From Lachnospiraceae bacterium (GTDB taxonomy: Bacteria > Bacillota_A > Clostridia > Lachnospirales > Lachnospiraceae), in NCBI GenBank assembly GCA_028694115.1, contig JAQUUB010000005.1, positions 28,087 to 92,086 on the forward strand: a stretch of DNA of 64,000 nt. Reading direction: 5' to 3'. The translations under genes were made by a program, and so were the position numbers. Of this stretch, positions 17,880 to 26,151 are shown piece by piece (the first letter of the stretch is position 1; every line of letters starts with the position of its first letter). The notes under the pieces were generated by a model that was not told the DNA's origin, did no database searches, and was given only the letters and a program-made list of their open reading frames with translations.

Positions 17880-18536
17880 TTATATTAGTATCTGTAAATT
17901 CTTTGGGGTTATACGAAAATCCATTTCTTTTTTTGTTCCTGGGTGTTGAAAATTTAAATGAAAGGCACAGAGGTTTAATCCCCCCTCATATCCCTCGATT
18001 TTATGTCCGTATTTCTGGTCTCCGAGTATGGGGATTCCTGCGTTTGCCAGCTGCACGCGAATCTGGTGATGACGTCCTGTTAAAAGGTTTATTTTAATTA
18101 AATGGAGCTCTTCCTTGCTATCACATAGCTGATAGCTTAATTCTGCTCGTTTCGCATCCTTTTCCGTTGGCTTTACAACCGATGAGGTATTGCTCCTACC
18201 ATCTTTTTTAAGATAATCGATCAGGGTATGAACACCCTCTTCTACGTTTCCTGAAACGACTGCATAGTATTCCTTTTTTGCTATCGCGTGCTCTACCTGT
18301 CTGCTTAGTTCCTTCGTCGCTTTCGCATGTTTCCCAAATACGAGAATTCCCTCTACCGGCTGATCTAAACGATGCACCACTCCAACATATGGCTCTCCTG
18401 GCTCTTTTGTCTGTTCAAATAAATAATTTTTGAGTTCACTAACAAGATCCTTCTCCCCAAGCTTTGCTGTCTGCGTAGCGATTCCTGCTGGTTTTTGTAT
18501 TACTATGATGTCATTGTCTTCAAATAAGATTTGCAT
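17880..18536 (-). CDS. RluA-family pseudouridine synthase
   Basis: Converts specific uridines to pseudouridine in rRNA or tRNA. The 218-residue protein starts MQILFEDNDIIVIQKPAGI and has the catalytic motif VHRLDQPVEGILVFGK near 74-89 with the Asp nucleophile, then the LLTGRHHQIRVQLA motif near 157-170. The HRLDqpvEG variant differs from the common HRLDRxTSG and marks a distinct short subfamily. No S4 domain is present. The start at 18536 is chosen by homology-like reading; the frame is open further upstream into the response regulator gene. Target site unknown. Confidence 0.87.
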   Translation of the reverse strand: MQILFEDNDIIVIQKPAGIATQTAKLGEKDLVSELKNYLFEQTKEPGEPYVGVVHRLDQPVEGILVFGKHAKATKELSRQVEHAIAKKEYYAVVSGNVEEGVHTLIDYLKKDGRSNTSSVVKPTEKDAKRAELSYQLCDSKEELHLIKINLLTGRHHQIRVQLANAGIPILGDQKYGHKIEGYEGGLNLCAFHLNFQHPGTKKEMDFRITPKNLQILI

Positions 18537-18546
18537 AGATTGTCCT

Positions 18547-19236
18547 TTACACCTTAAACCGATACCCAACGCCCCAGATTGTTTCAATATACTGAGGATT
18601 TGAAGTATCAAATTCTATTTTTTCTCTGATTTTCTTTATATGCACAGTAACGGTGGCAATATCGCCAATGGATTCCATATCCCATATTCTGCGGAAAAGC
18701 TCTTCCTTTGAATAAACGTGATTTGGATTTTGTGCCAAAAAGGTGAGTAGATCAAATTCCTTCGTAGTAAAGGTTCTCTCTTCTTCGTTGATATAAACAC
18801 GCCTTGCGGTTTTATCAATTTTAATCCCTCTGATTTCTACAATATCATTCTCTACCTGATTGGTAGCTGTCAATCTTTCATATCTTGATAAATGAGCCTT
18901 TACTCTCGCCACCAATTCACTAGGGCTGAATGGCTTTGTCATATAATCATCTGCACCTAATCCGAGTCCCCTGATTTTATCAATATCATCTTTTTTGGCA
19001 GATACCATAATAATGGGTGTATTTTTAATTTCACGAATTTTCTTACATATTTCGAATCCATCAACTCCAGGCAACATCAAATCCAGGATAAATAAATCGA
19101 ATTCTTCTGATAATGCTCTATGAAGTCCCTTTTCCCCAGTGTTTTCTGTTACTACTGTAAATCCACTTAATTCTAAATAATCTTTCTCCAAATCAGCAAT
19201 TGCTTCTTCGTCTTCTACAATAAGTATTTTACTCAT
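18547..19236 (-). CDS. OmpR-family response regulator
   Basis: DNA-binding response regulator of 229 residues. The receiver domain begins SKILIVEDEEAIADLEKDYL with acidic pocket EDEE, phospho-acceptor Asp in DLFILDLMLPGVDG near 52, and the conserved Lys in MTKPFSPSEL near 100. The winged-helix output domain covers about 130-229 (TTKEFDLLTFLAQNPNHVYS, TVTVHIKKIREKIE). It overlaps the kinase gene by 8 bp. Targets are unknown. Confidence 0.93.
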   Translation of the reverse strand: MSKILIVEDEEAIADLEKDYLELSGFTVVTENTGEKGLHRALSEEFDLFILDLMLPGVDGFEICKKIREIKNTPIIMVSAKKDDIDKIRGLGLGADDYMTKPFSPSELVARVKAHLSRYERLTATNQVENDIVEIRGIKIDKTARRVYINEEERTFTTKEFDLLTFLAQNPNHVYSKEELFRRIWDMESIGDIATVTVHIKKIREKIEFDTSNPQYIETIWGVGYRFKV

Positions 19237-20722
19237 TGATTGATACCTCCTTATATTTACGCAGCTCCATGAGCATTGTTGTGCCAATATTTAATTTACT
19301 GGTTGCCCAGATTCGTCCTCCATGGTCCTCGACAATTTTCTTTACAATCGAAAGTCCAATTCCACTTCCACCTTTTGATGAATTTCTTGAAGCATCGGTA
19401 CGATAGAACCGGTCAAAAATATAGGTTAAGTCTTTTGCCGCGATTCCCTTTCCGTTATCCTCAATTTCTATCACTACAAATTCTTCGGCATCCTTTAAGC
19501 GGATATTAATGATGCCTTCCTCTTTGTCTATATACTTTGCTGAATTTCCTATAATATTATTTACAACTTTCTTCATCTGAATCGGATCAGCGATTACAAT
19601 GGTATTTTCTTTCAAATAATTGTGGAAATTCAAATGAATATTTTTAGAATCTAAATCCATCGCCATCTCTTCTACACAATCAGAAAAATAATCTGCTACG
19701 TTTATTTTGGCAAAATTATAGGGAATCCGATTGGCATCTATTCCAGAATAAAAGGTTAATTCATTAATCAGGCGGTCCAAATCAGTTGCTTTATTATAAA
19801 TTGTTTTTACATATTTCTCCTGCTTCTCTTTTGTATCAGCAACTCCATCAATGATTCCTTCTGCATATCCCTTGATTGCTGTAACAGGCGTTTTTAGGTC
19901 ATGTGTAATATTACTGATCAAGGCTCTGTTTTCCATATCGTTTTGCAGTTTTTCTTCGGTTGATTCTTTTAAACGCTTTCTCATTTCTTCAAAGCTTTTA
20001 CACAAATTATCAATCTCATCTGCATGCTCAGACAAATCCATGGTAAAGTCCAGATTTCCTTCTGCAATTTTCTGTGTTGCCTCAGCTAACTGCTTTAATG
20101 GAGAAACGAGTTCTTTGTAAATCCATGATACGAGCCCTAATCCTGTAAGAATTAGAATCAAAACAACCGAAATCAACATCTGTACCAGCGTACTTTTTAC
20201 CTGAGGTATCATGTCGGATGTCTCCGTGATAATAAATGCATTCCCCTCTGATGAATCTGGAAATTCAAAATAAATCTGCTTCATGAGAATTTGTTTATCC
20301 CGGATATACGTTTCTGAGTTCTCAAAATTATCTCCCTCTTCCATATCCGGTAATAAATCAAGAATTTCCTCTGTTTTATTAGCATTCCCTGTGTAATATA
20401 TTTCATTTCCCTTCTTTACAATTAAGAAGGAGGAACTGCTGAACAGTTTCCTATTAATTTCCATTAAAAACTGTTGATCTTCCAATTTTTGTGGATTCTG
20501 ACATGCAGCTTTTCCAATTTCATCAAATATTTTTTCGGTTACCTTACTATAGACCTTTACGGAATCCGACATAATACCATATACATCGCTTTCAATTCCA
20601 TAGCTCTCTTTCATTACATGTGTCTGATATTGACTAATTCCTGCAAAGGTAAGTCCAAAAAGTAAGATTGGCATTAATACCACTACCAAAAAAGCAATTG
20701 TTAAACGTGTTCTTAGTTTCAT
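19229..20722 (-). CDS. sensor histidine kinase
   Basis: Membrane sensor of 497 residues. It has an N-terminal span (about 7-27), an extracytoplasmic domain of about 150 residues, a second span (about 180-202), HAMP (205-260), HisKA with the phospho-accepting His in NITHDLKTPVTAIKGY near 271, and HATPase_c with N box, DNGKGI and GGSGIGLSIVKKI. The start at ATG 20722 follows TGAGGA; another ATG lies 12 bp upstream. A -10 (TATAAT, plus-strand 20816-20821) fits a promoter upstream. Paired with the downstream response regulator; the signal is not evident. Confidence 0.93.
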   Translation of the reverse strand: MKLRTRLTIAFLVVVLMPILLFGLTFAGISQYQTHVMKESYGIESDVYGIMSDSVKVYSKVTEKIFDEIGKAACQNPQKLEDQQFLMEINRKLFSSSSFLIVKKGNEIYYTGNANKTEEILDLLPDMEEGDNFENSETYIRDKQILMKQIYFEFPDSSEGNAFIITETSDMIPQVKSTLVQMLISVVLILILTGLGLVSWIYKELVSPLKQLAEATQKIAEGNLDFTMDLSEHADEIDNLCKSFEEMRKRLKESTEEKLQNDMENRALISNITHDLKTPVTAIKGYAEGIIDGVADTKEKQEKYVKTIYNKATDLDRLINELTFYSGIDANRIPYNFAKINVADYFSDCVEEMAMDLDSKNIHLNFHNYLKENTIVIADPIQMKKVVNNIIGNSAKYIDKEEGIINIRLKDAEEFVVIEIEDNGKGIAAKDLTYIFDRFYRTDASRNSSKGGSGIGLSIVKKIVEDHGGRIWATSKLNIGTTMLMELRKYKEVSINE

Positions 20723-20977
20723 AATAATCCTCAATCTCTTTTATTCAACCTTACAAATATACCGCTTCCAGCGGCACAAACAATTAATGAGAAGATTTTC
20801 TTTTACACTTTTTTAATTATAACATGTTTCTTTTGAAAACTTCGAAAAACATCTATAAAATCAGTTAAATTTTCATAAAATAAGAGTATTTTCTTTGCTA
20901 TCTTCTTCTATTTCATTTGAACTACCATTATTTCATTCTTATTTTAAAAGAAATTTTAAAAATTTTAACAAAACTTA

Positions 20978-21009
20978 TTGACATATCAGAATCCTTGCTA
21001 TATTATAAT
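20978..21009 (+). promoter_or_regulatory. promoter of perR
   Basis: TTGACA (20978-20983) is followed after 17 bp by TATTAT (21001-21006), or after 20 bp by TATAAT (21004-21009). The -10 region directly abuts the PerR-box-like palindrome, so bound PerR would block it. The 20735-20977 stretch before it is AT-rich and holds no gene. Confidence 0.65.
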
Positions 21010-21010
21010 A

Positions 21011-21027
21011 TTAGTAATCATTACTGA
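21011..21027 (+). promoter_or_regulatory. PerR-box-like operator
   Basis: TTAGTAATCATTACTGA contains a perfect 6-1-6 palindrome (AGTAAT-C-ATTACT) and follows the 7-1-7 layout of the PerR box (TTATAATnATTATAA). Its place between the -10 and the perR ribosome site indicates autorepression, extending to the rubrerythrin gene behind it. Confidence 0.7.
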
Positions 21028-21040
21028 TTTGGAGGTCCCT

Positions 21041-21451
21041 ATGATAGAAACTACACTTAAAAGGAGTAAACAACGAGATGCCATTCTTGCATTTTTACAG
21101 ACAAGAAAAGATCATCCAACAGCTGACACTGTTTATATGAATGTTCGAAATGAATATCCTAATATCAGCCTGGGAACTGTTTATCGTAATTTAACTCTTC
21201 TTTCTGAATTAGGAGTGATTCAAAAATTGAATATGGGTGGCACTACCCCTGATCGTTTTGATGCAACTGCAGAAACTCATTATCATTTTGTATGTAATGA
21301 TTGTGGAAGTGTCATTGATCTTGATCTTGAGACTATGGATGAGGTCAACAAAATCGCTGGTGCAAAATTTAACGGCTATATTACTAGCCACGTGACCTAT
21401 TTTTATGGTCAATGTAACGATTGTATGAAAAAGAAAAAGCACAATAATTGA
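21041..21451 (+). CDS. perR: PerR-type Fur-family peroxide regulator
   Basis: Metal-dependent repressor of peroxide and oxygen defence genes. The 136-residue protein has the Fur-family winged helix (HPTADTVYMNVRNEYPNISL, then GTVYRNLTLLSELGVIQKL), the metal-sensing segment ETHYHFVCNDCG and a second CxxC (GQCNDC) for structural zinc. I call PerR rather than Fur or Zur because of the direct link to rubrerythrin and the PerR-like operator. The start at 21041 has GGAGG upstream; the longer open frame begins inside the promoter. Confidence 0.88.
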   Translation: MIETTLKRSKQRDAILAFLQTRKDHPTADTVYMNVRNEYPNISLGTVYRNLTLLSELGVIQKLNMGGTTPDRFDATAETHYHFVCNDCGSVIDLDLETMDEVNKIAGAKFNGYITSHVTYFYGQCNDCMKKKKHNN

Positions 21452-21502
21452 AACAAGTTTTACAACAAAAAAAATATTTTTTAAGAAAAGGAGACTAAGA
21501 TT

Positions 21503-22042
21503 ATGAAATTTGTATGTCAAGTATGCGGATATGTCCACGAAGGAGATAGCGCACCAGAAAAATGTCCACAGTGTGGAGTTCCAGCTTCTAAATTCACAGC
21601 ACAGACTGGTGAAAAAGAATGGGCTGCAGAACATGTTGTTGGAGTTGCTCAGGGATCATCAGAAGATATTATGGCTGATCTTCGTGCAAACTTTAATGGA
21701 GAATGTACCGAAGTTGGTATGTACCTTGCTATGGCAAGAGTCGCTCACAGAGAAGGATACCCAGAAATCGGTATGTACTGGGAAAAAGCTGCTTTTGAAG
21801 AAGCAGAGCATGCTGCAAAATTCGCTGAGTTATTAGGTGAAGTTATTACTGATAGCACAAAGAAAAATCTTGAATTAAGAGTCGAAGCAGAGAATGGTGC
21901 AACAGCAGGTAAATTTGATCTTGCGAAACGTGCAAAAGCTGCTAACTTAGATGCAATCCATGATACCGTTCATGAAATGGCCAGAGATGAGGCTAGACAC
22001 GGAAAAGCATTTGAAGGTCTTCTGAAAAGATATTTCGGTTAA
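21503..22042 (+). CDS. reverse rubrerythrin
   Basis: Non-haem iron peroxidase of anaerobes that reduces H2O2 and O2 with NADH-derived electrons. In this 179-residue protein the rubredoxin Fe(Cys)4 domain is N-terminal (CQVCGY at about 5-10 and CPQCG at about 24-28). The diiron ferritin-like domain follows ([35 protein letters not shown], and [13 protein letters not shown]). This swapped order defines the reverse rubrerythrins of Clostridium, which are PerR-controlled and strongly induced by oxygen. It lies 51 bp after perR with a good AAGGAG site. Confidence 0.93.
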   Translation: MKFVCQVCGYVHEGDSAPEKCPQCGVPASKFTAQTGEKEWAAEHVVGVAQGSSEDIMADLRANFNGECTEVGMYLAMARVAHREGYPEIGMYWEKAAFEEAEHAAKFAELLGEVITDSTKKNLELRVEAENGATAGKFDLAKRAKAANLDAIHDTVHEMARDEARHGKAFEGLLKRYFG

Positions 22043-22078
22043 TTCTATTCTTAAAAATAAATACTTTCAAACACTAAT

Positions 22079-22108
22079 GGAGTGCACTAGAAAAATCTAG
22101 TGCACTCC
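22079..22108. terminator. terminator between rubrerythrin and dgt
   Basis: GGAGTGCACTAG and CTAGTGCACTCC form a perfect 12-bp stem with a loop of six bases. It lies between convergent genes and can serve both. The T-tracts are short, so efficiency is a guess. Confidence 0.65.
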
Positions 22109-22143
22109 TATTAATTGATAACACCTCCGTTAAGCATGGAATC

Positions 22144-23559
22144 TTAATAGATTCCATGTAGTTCCTGATAAAGTGATTTTGCAAAATGATCGGTCATTCC
22201 TGAAATGTAATCTGTCACTAGCAGCATTCGAAGGTATAGTTTCTCTCCCTCTTCCTTTCCTTGTGCTGCCAGTCGATAGATTCTTTTGTAATTAGGAGAA
22301 ATCAATTCCATTAGCTTTTGGTCTTTTTCAATCATTTTGACATCTGTGTCATAATTTATTGCTGCACTGACAAATTCCTCTAATAAAAAACTTAAAATGG
22401 AATCTGCTGCAATTTCTAATTTTACAATTCCTGAGCAACTAAATATATTCTCAAATGCTGTTTCCTTTAAAACTTTTGATAATACCTCGCTTTTCGTTCC
22501 AGCAAATAAATCAACCTGGTAATTCCCCGCCATGATTTCTTCATAATGATTGAGAAAGGACTCTGTTACGGCCCGAATCATCATTCCCTGTAACGTAACG
22601 ACCCAGTTCTGCACTGCATATAACTCTGCATCTGGCTCCTGATTCTTCATTCCTCTTAAAAATAGCTCCTCTAATCTCTTGGTAGCATATTCACAATCGC
22701 AGTATTCGTGAGTTTCTTTTTGGTCTATGTGATGGTTATTTTCCATTAAATGCTTTAATTTTGTAAAGCTGATAATTCCCTTTTTAAATCCATCCTCAAT
22801 ATCGGCCGTACTGTAGGCAATATCATCTGCTGCCTCAAGTAAATAAACGAGAGGATGACGCTTGTTACCGGCTCCTGTTGAAGCTACGATTTCATCGAAG
22901 TTTTCTTTATCTGCATAAAAATAACCCATTTTCTTTGTGCGGATGTCTCCACTCTTTTTATTAATTTCTGTTGAGGATACCGGATACTTAATAATCGTAT
23001 TCAGTAATGCATTTGTAAGATTCATTCCATTGTCATCTACCAGATAGTGCAGTTTCGTAATCACACGAAGAGACTGTGCATTGCCCTCAAAATGATAAAG
23101 ATCTTCTTTCATTTCCTCTGATAGCCATTCTGTGATTGGTTGATTCTGAAACGTAAATTCAGAGAGATTTTTTATAAACCAATCTCTGATAATGGTTTCC
23201 CCAAAATGACCAAAGGGAGGATTTCCAATATCGTGCAGTAGACCTGAACAAAGCAAGATATCTTCTATCTGCCCTGCTTGTTCATTTGTGATGCGATTGT
23301 CACTTTTTAGTCTGGCTCCGACCGCTTGTCCTAGTGATTTCGCAATGGAGGATACCTCCATAGAGTGCGTAAGCCTTGTTCTTATAAAATCGCTTTTATC
23401 TAATGGGAACACTTGCGTTTTATCCTGGAGTCTTCGAAACGATGCACTCAGAATAATTCTGTGATAATCCTTCTCAAATTCGGATCTGTGATCGCTGATA
23501 CTACCAGCTTTCTTATTTGCACGACGCCTTTCCTCTGATAACAATGTATTCCATTCCAT
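22144..23559 (-). CDS. dgt: deoxyguanosinetriphosphate triphosphohydrolase-like protein
   Basis: HD-domain enzyme that cleaves dNTPs to deoxynucleoside and triphosphate. The 471-residue protein has the RRLQDKTQVFPLDKSDFIRT entry region, the first metal His in TRLTHSMEVSSIAK, the HD pair in LLHDIGNPPFGHFGE near 108-122, and the later AADDIAYSTADIEDG metal Asp. The ATG at 23559 follows GAGGAGAGGG; an upstream in-frame ATG (23580) would put that site in the coding region. Substrate range varies in this family, so 'dgt-like' is the safe call. Confidence 0.92.
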   Translation of the reverse strand: MEWNTLLSEERRRANKKAGSISDHRSEFEKDYHRIILSASFRRLQDKTQVFPLDKSDFIRTRLTHSMEVSSIAKSLGQAVGARLKSDNRITNEQAGQIEDILLCSGLLHDIGNPPFGHFGETIIRDWFIKNLSEFTFQNQPITEWLSEEMKEDLYHFEGNAQSLRVITKLHYLVDDNGMNLTNALLNTIIKYPVSSTEINKKSGDIRTKKMGYFYADKENFDEIVASTGAGNKRHPLVYLLEAADDIAYSTADIEDGFKKGIISFTKLKHLMENNHHIDQKETHEYCDCEYATKRLEELFLRGMKNQEPDAELYAVQNWVVTLQGMMIRAVTESFLNHYEEIMAGNYQVDLFAGTKSEVLSKVLKETAFENIFSCSGIVKLEIAADSILSFLLEEFVSAAINYDTDVKMIEKDQKLMELISPNYKRIYRLAAQGKEEGEKLYLRMLLVTDYISGMTDHFAKSLYQELHGIY

Positions 23560-23738
23560 ACCGATTCCCTCTCCTCTCAAAGTAGATCTATCTATTAATA
23601 TAACTTAAAATACTTCTAAATAAAAGCTATTTACCAATCTACCCTTTTTCATGATATAATGTATATATTATCCAGCTAGGAACAAAATTGGATCCTATGG
23701 GAATGAAGATTAAATGTTAATGAAGAAAGAGGTTCTAA

Positions 23739-24737
23739 ATGGCAGAGGAAAAGCGTTTTGCAATACTGATTGATGCAGACAATATTTCACCTAAATATAT
23801 CAACAGTATATTAAATGAAATATCTAACAAAGGTACCATTACTTACAAAAGAATCTATGGAGACTGGACCAGTACGAATGCTGCATCTTGGAAAAAAGTA
23901 CTTTTGCAGTATTCCATTACTCCTATACAACAATATAGTTATACTTATGGAAAAAGTTCTACGGATTCTGCGATGATCATTGACGCTATGGATATTTTAT
24001 ATAGCGGTGATGTAGAGGGATTTGCTCTTGCATCCAGTGACAGTGACTTCACACGACTTGCAACGAGATTAAAGGAAGCTGGCAAAATGGTTGTTGGCCT
24101 TGGAGAATCAAAAACTCCCTCTCCTTTCTGTGCTGCCTGCAATGAATTTAAATTTCTTGATCGTATTACCGTTGAAGACGTAAAATCTTCCGATATAAAA
24201 TCAGCAAATCAAAAAGATCAAGATCGAAAAGTAAATAATGCAAAACCAACGAATAAGAAAAAGGCTCATGAAGAAGAAACAGCCATTACGGATATTATGA
24301 TTATTGAGCAATCCTTAAAGGATATTATTTTAGAGAGTGGTGATGAAGGAAACGGAATTGATATGGGGGAATTGGGCAGCCGTTTACAGAAACGTCATCC
24401 TGATTTTGATACAAGAAACTACGGATATTCTAAGTTTTCGATTTTCTTAAAGAAGTTTGATTATCTGGCAACCGAACATACTGGCACTTCCATCAATGTC
24501 ATGCTCAAAACTGCCGAGGAAGACAATAGTTTAGAAAAAATCTTAATTGAAATTGTACGTAATCATGGTGAAAAAGGGATTAATCTTGGTACTCTGAGTT
24601 CCGAGATCCGTAAGGTATCTCCTAATTTTAATCCAAGAGAATTTGGATATACGAAATTTGAACAGTATATCCGAAGTATTGATGCATTGAAAGTAAATAA
24701 TATCACTCCATTAAATAAAAGAGTCACATTAAAATAA
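23739..24737 (+). CDS. NYN-domain nuclease with two OST-HTH/LOTUS domains
   Basis: The 332-residue protein has an N-terminal NYN (PIN-like, LabA/DUF88) domain (residues 7-140). Its acidic residues in AILIDADNIS, TDSAMIIDAMDILY and ASSDSDFTRLA are those of the PIN metal site. A charged linker (145-185) is followed by two OST-HTH domains (about 190-255 and 265-330). These show as the repeated pattern G-[IM]-[ND]-[LM]-G-x-L...P-x-F-[DN]-x-R-x-[FY]-G-Y-[ST]-K-F. OST-HTH domains bind RNA (they also bind G-quadruplex RNA in animals). The protein is thus likely an RNA-processing or decay factor with unknown target. It stands alone and ends at a strong terminator. Confidence 0.88.
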   Translation: MAEEKRFAILIDADNISPKYINSILNEISNKGTITYKRIYGDWTSTNAASWKKVLLQYSITPIQQYSYTYGKSSTDSAMIIDAMDILYSGDVEGFALASSDSDFTRLATRLKEAGKMVVGLGESKTPSPFCAACNEFKFLDRITVEDVKSSDIKSANQKDQDRKVNNAKPTNKKKAHEEETAITDIMIIEQSLKDIILESGDEGNGIDMGELGSRLQKRHPDFDTRNYGYSKFSIFLKKFDYLATEHTGTSINVMLKTAEEDNSLEKILIEIVRNHGEKGINLGTLSSEIRKVSPNFNPREFGYTKFEQYIRSIDALKVNNITPLNKRVTLK

Positions 24738-24766
24738 AGAATAGCCCGCAAATGCGGGCTATTCTT
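24737..24766. terminator. bidirectional terminator, NYN gene / ahcY
   Basis: AAGAATAGCCCGC / GCGGGCTATTCTT is a 13-bp perfect stem with a 3-4-nt loop, starting at the NYN gene stop. T-rich sequence follows on the plus strand (TTATTT). It serves the convergent ahcY as well. Confidence 0.85.
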
Positions 24767-24788
24767 TATTTATGGTTTATTCCATTTC

Positions 24789-26036
24789 TTACAGTGTTGA
24801 GCTATTTAAATATGCTTTCTGTGCATCTGTTAACACATCGATATATTTACCCATAAATGCTAACTTACGTTTTGCAACATCGTTATCTACTTCTTTGGGA
24901 ACATCAATTAATTTCGCTTTTAAACTGCCTGCATTTTCAACAAGATATTTTGCGCTCAATGCTTGAATTGCAAATGACATGTCCATAATTTCTGCTGGAT
25001 GACCATCACCTGCTGCAAGATTTACTAAACGGCCTTCCGCCAATACAAATACCCATTGACCTGTAGGTAATTTATAGCCCTGAATATTCTTTCTCATTTC
25101 TTTTGTTTCAATACTTATTTCACGAAGCTTCTTCATATCAATTTCACAGTCAAAATGTCCTGCATTACAAAGAATTGCACCATCTTTTAATTGTGAAAAA
25201 TCTTCTTCATCAATGACACCATCACAGCCAGTCACTGTTACAAAGAAATCTCCTACTTTTGCTGCTTCTCTCATTGGCATTACGTCAAACCCATCCATAA
25301 CTGCTTCAATTGCCTTTACAGGATCGATTTCTGTTACAATGACTCTGGCTCCAAGCCCTTTCGCTCTCATTGCAACACCTTTTCCACACCAGCCATAGCC
25401 TGCTACTACTACTATTTTCCCAGCTACGATCAAGTTTGTTGTACGATTGATGCCATCCCAGACAGACTGGCCTGTACCATAACGATTATCAAAGAGATGT
25501 TTACAATCTGCATTATTGACTCTGACCATAGGGAATTCTAATTTCCCGTCTCTATTCATTGCTTCTAAACGGATAATTCCTGTTGTTGTTTCTTCACATC
25601 CTCCAATTACCTGAGGAATTAAGGCCTTAAATTCTGTATGCATCATATGAACTAAGTCTCCACCATCATCGATGATCACATTAGGACCTATTTTTAATAC
25701 TGCACGGATGTGTGCTTCATATTCTTCTGGAGTACAATCATACCATGCATGTACTTCTAATCCATCTGCTACTAATGCTGCGGCTACATCATCTTGTGTA
25801 GATAATGGATTGGAACCTGTAATATACATTTCAGCTCCGCCTGCTGCCAACACTTTACATAAATATGCTGTTTTCGCTTCTAAGTGAACAGATAGTGCTA
25901 TTTTCTTTCCTTCAAAAGGTTTTGTCTCTTTGAATTCTTTTTCAAGGGTACGGAGTAAATCGCAATTTCTCTTTACCCATTCAATTTTTTTCTTTCCTGA
26001 TTCTGCCAGATTAATATCTCTGATTTCGCTACTCAT
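24789..26036 (-). CDS. ahcY: adenosylhomocysteinase
   Basis: NAD-dependent hydrolysis of S-adenosylhomocysteine to adenosine and homocysteine, which relieves product inhibition of methyltransferases. The 415-residue protein has the N-terminal LSVHLEAKTAYLCKVLAAGG segment, the GCEETTTGI active-site stretch near 139-147, the NAD-binding GYGWCGKGVAMRAKGLGARV near 213-232 and the closing GHPAEIMDMSFAIQALSA. Length suits the bacterial/archaeal short form, which lacks the 40-residue insert of the long form. The gene follows the deaminase 26152-27456 in the same direction with a 115-bp gap. Confidence 0.96.
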   Translation of the reverse strand: MSSEIRDINLAESGKKKIEWVKRNCDLLRTLEKEFKETKPFEGKKIALSVHLEAKTAYLCKVLAAGGAEMYITGSNPLSTQDDVAAALVADGLEVHAWYDCTPEEYEAHIRAVLKIGPNVIIDDGGDLVHMMHTEFKALIPQVIGGCEETTTGIIRLEAMNRDGKLEFPMVRVNNADCKHLFDNRYGTGQSVWDGINRTTNLIVAGKIVVVAGYGWCGKGVAMRAKGLGARVIVTEIDPVKAIEAVMDGFDVMPMREAAKVGDFFVTVTGCDGVIDEEDFSQLKDGAILCNAGHFDCEIDMKKLREISIETKEMRKNIQGYKLPTGQWVFVLAEGRLVNLAAGDGHPAEIMDMSFAIQALSAKYLVENAGSLKAKLIDVPKEVDNDVAKRKLAFMGKYIDVLTDAQKAYLNSSTL

Positions 26037-26151
26037 TTCATTTCCTCCATTTTTACTTAAACTATTTTGGACGAATTTTTATTGATGGTCGTTCCCCTAT
26101 CATCAAACTGTCATTATTCTACTATACAGTTCTAGTCTTTGTCTACCATCA

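Noticed and set aside
26037..26151. SAH or SAM riboswitch before ahcY
   Set aside because: I looked for the conserved core and found only a short TGATG/CATCA pairing. No convincing riboswitch.
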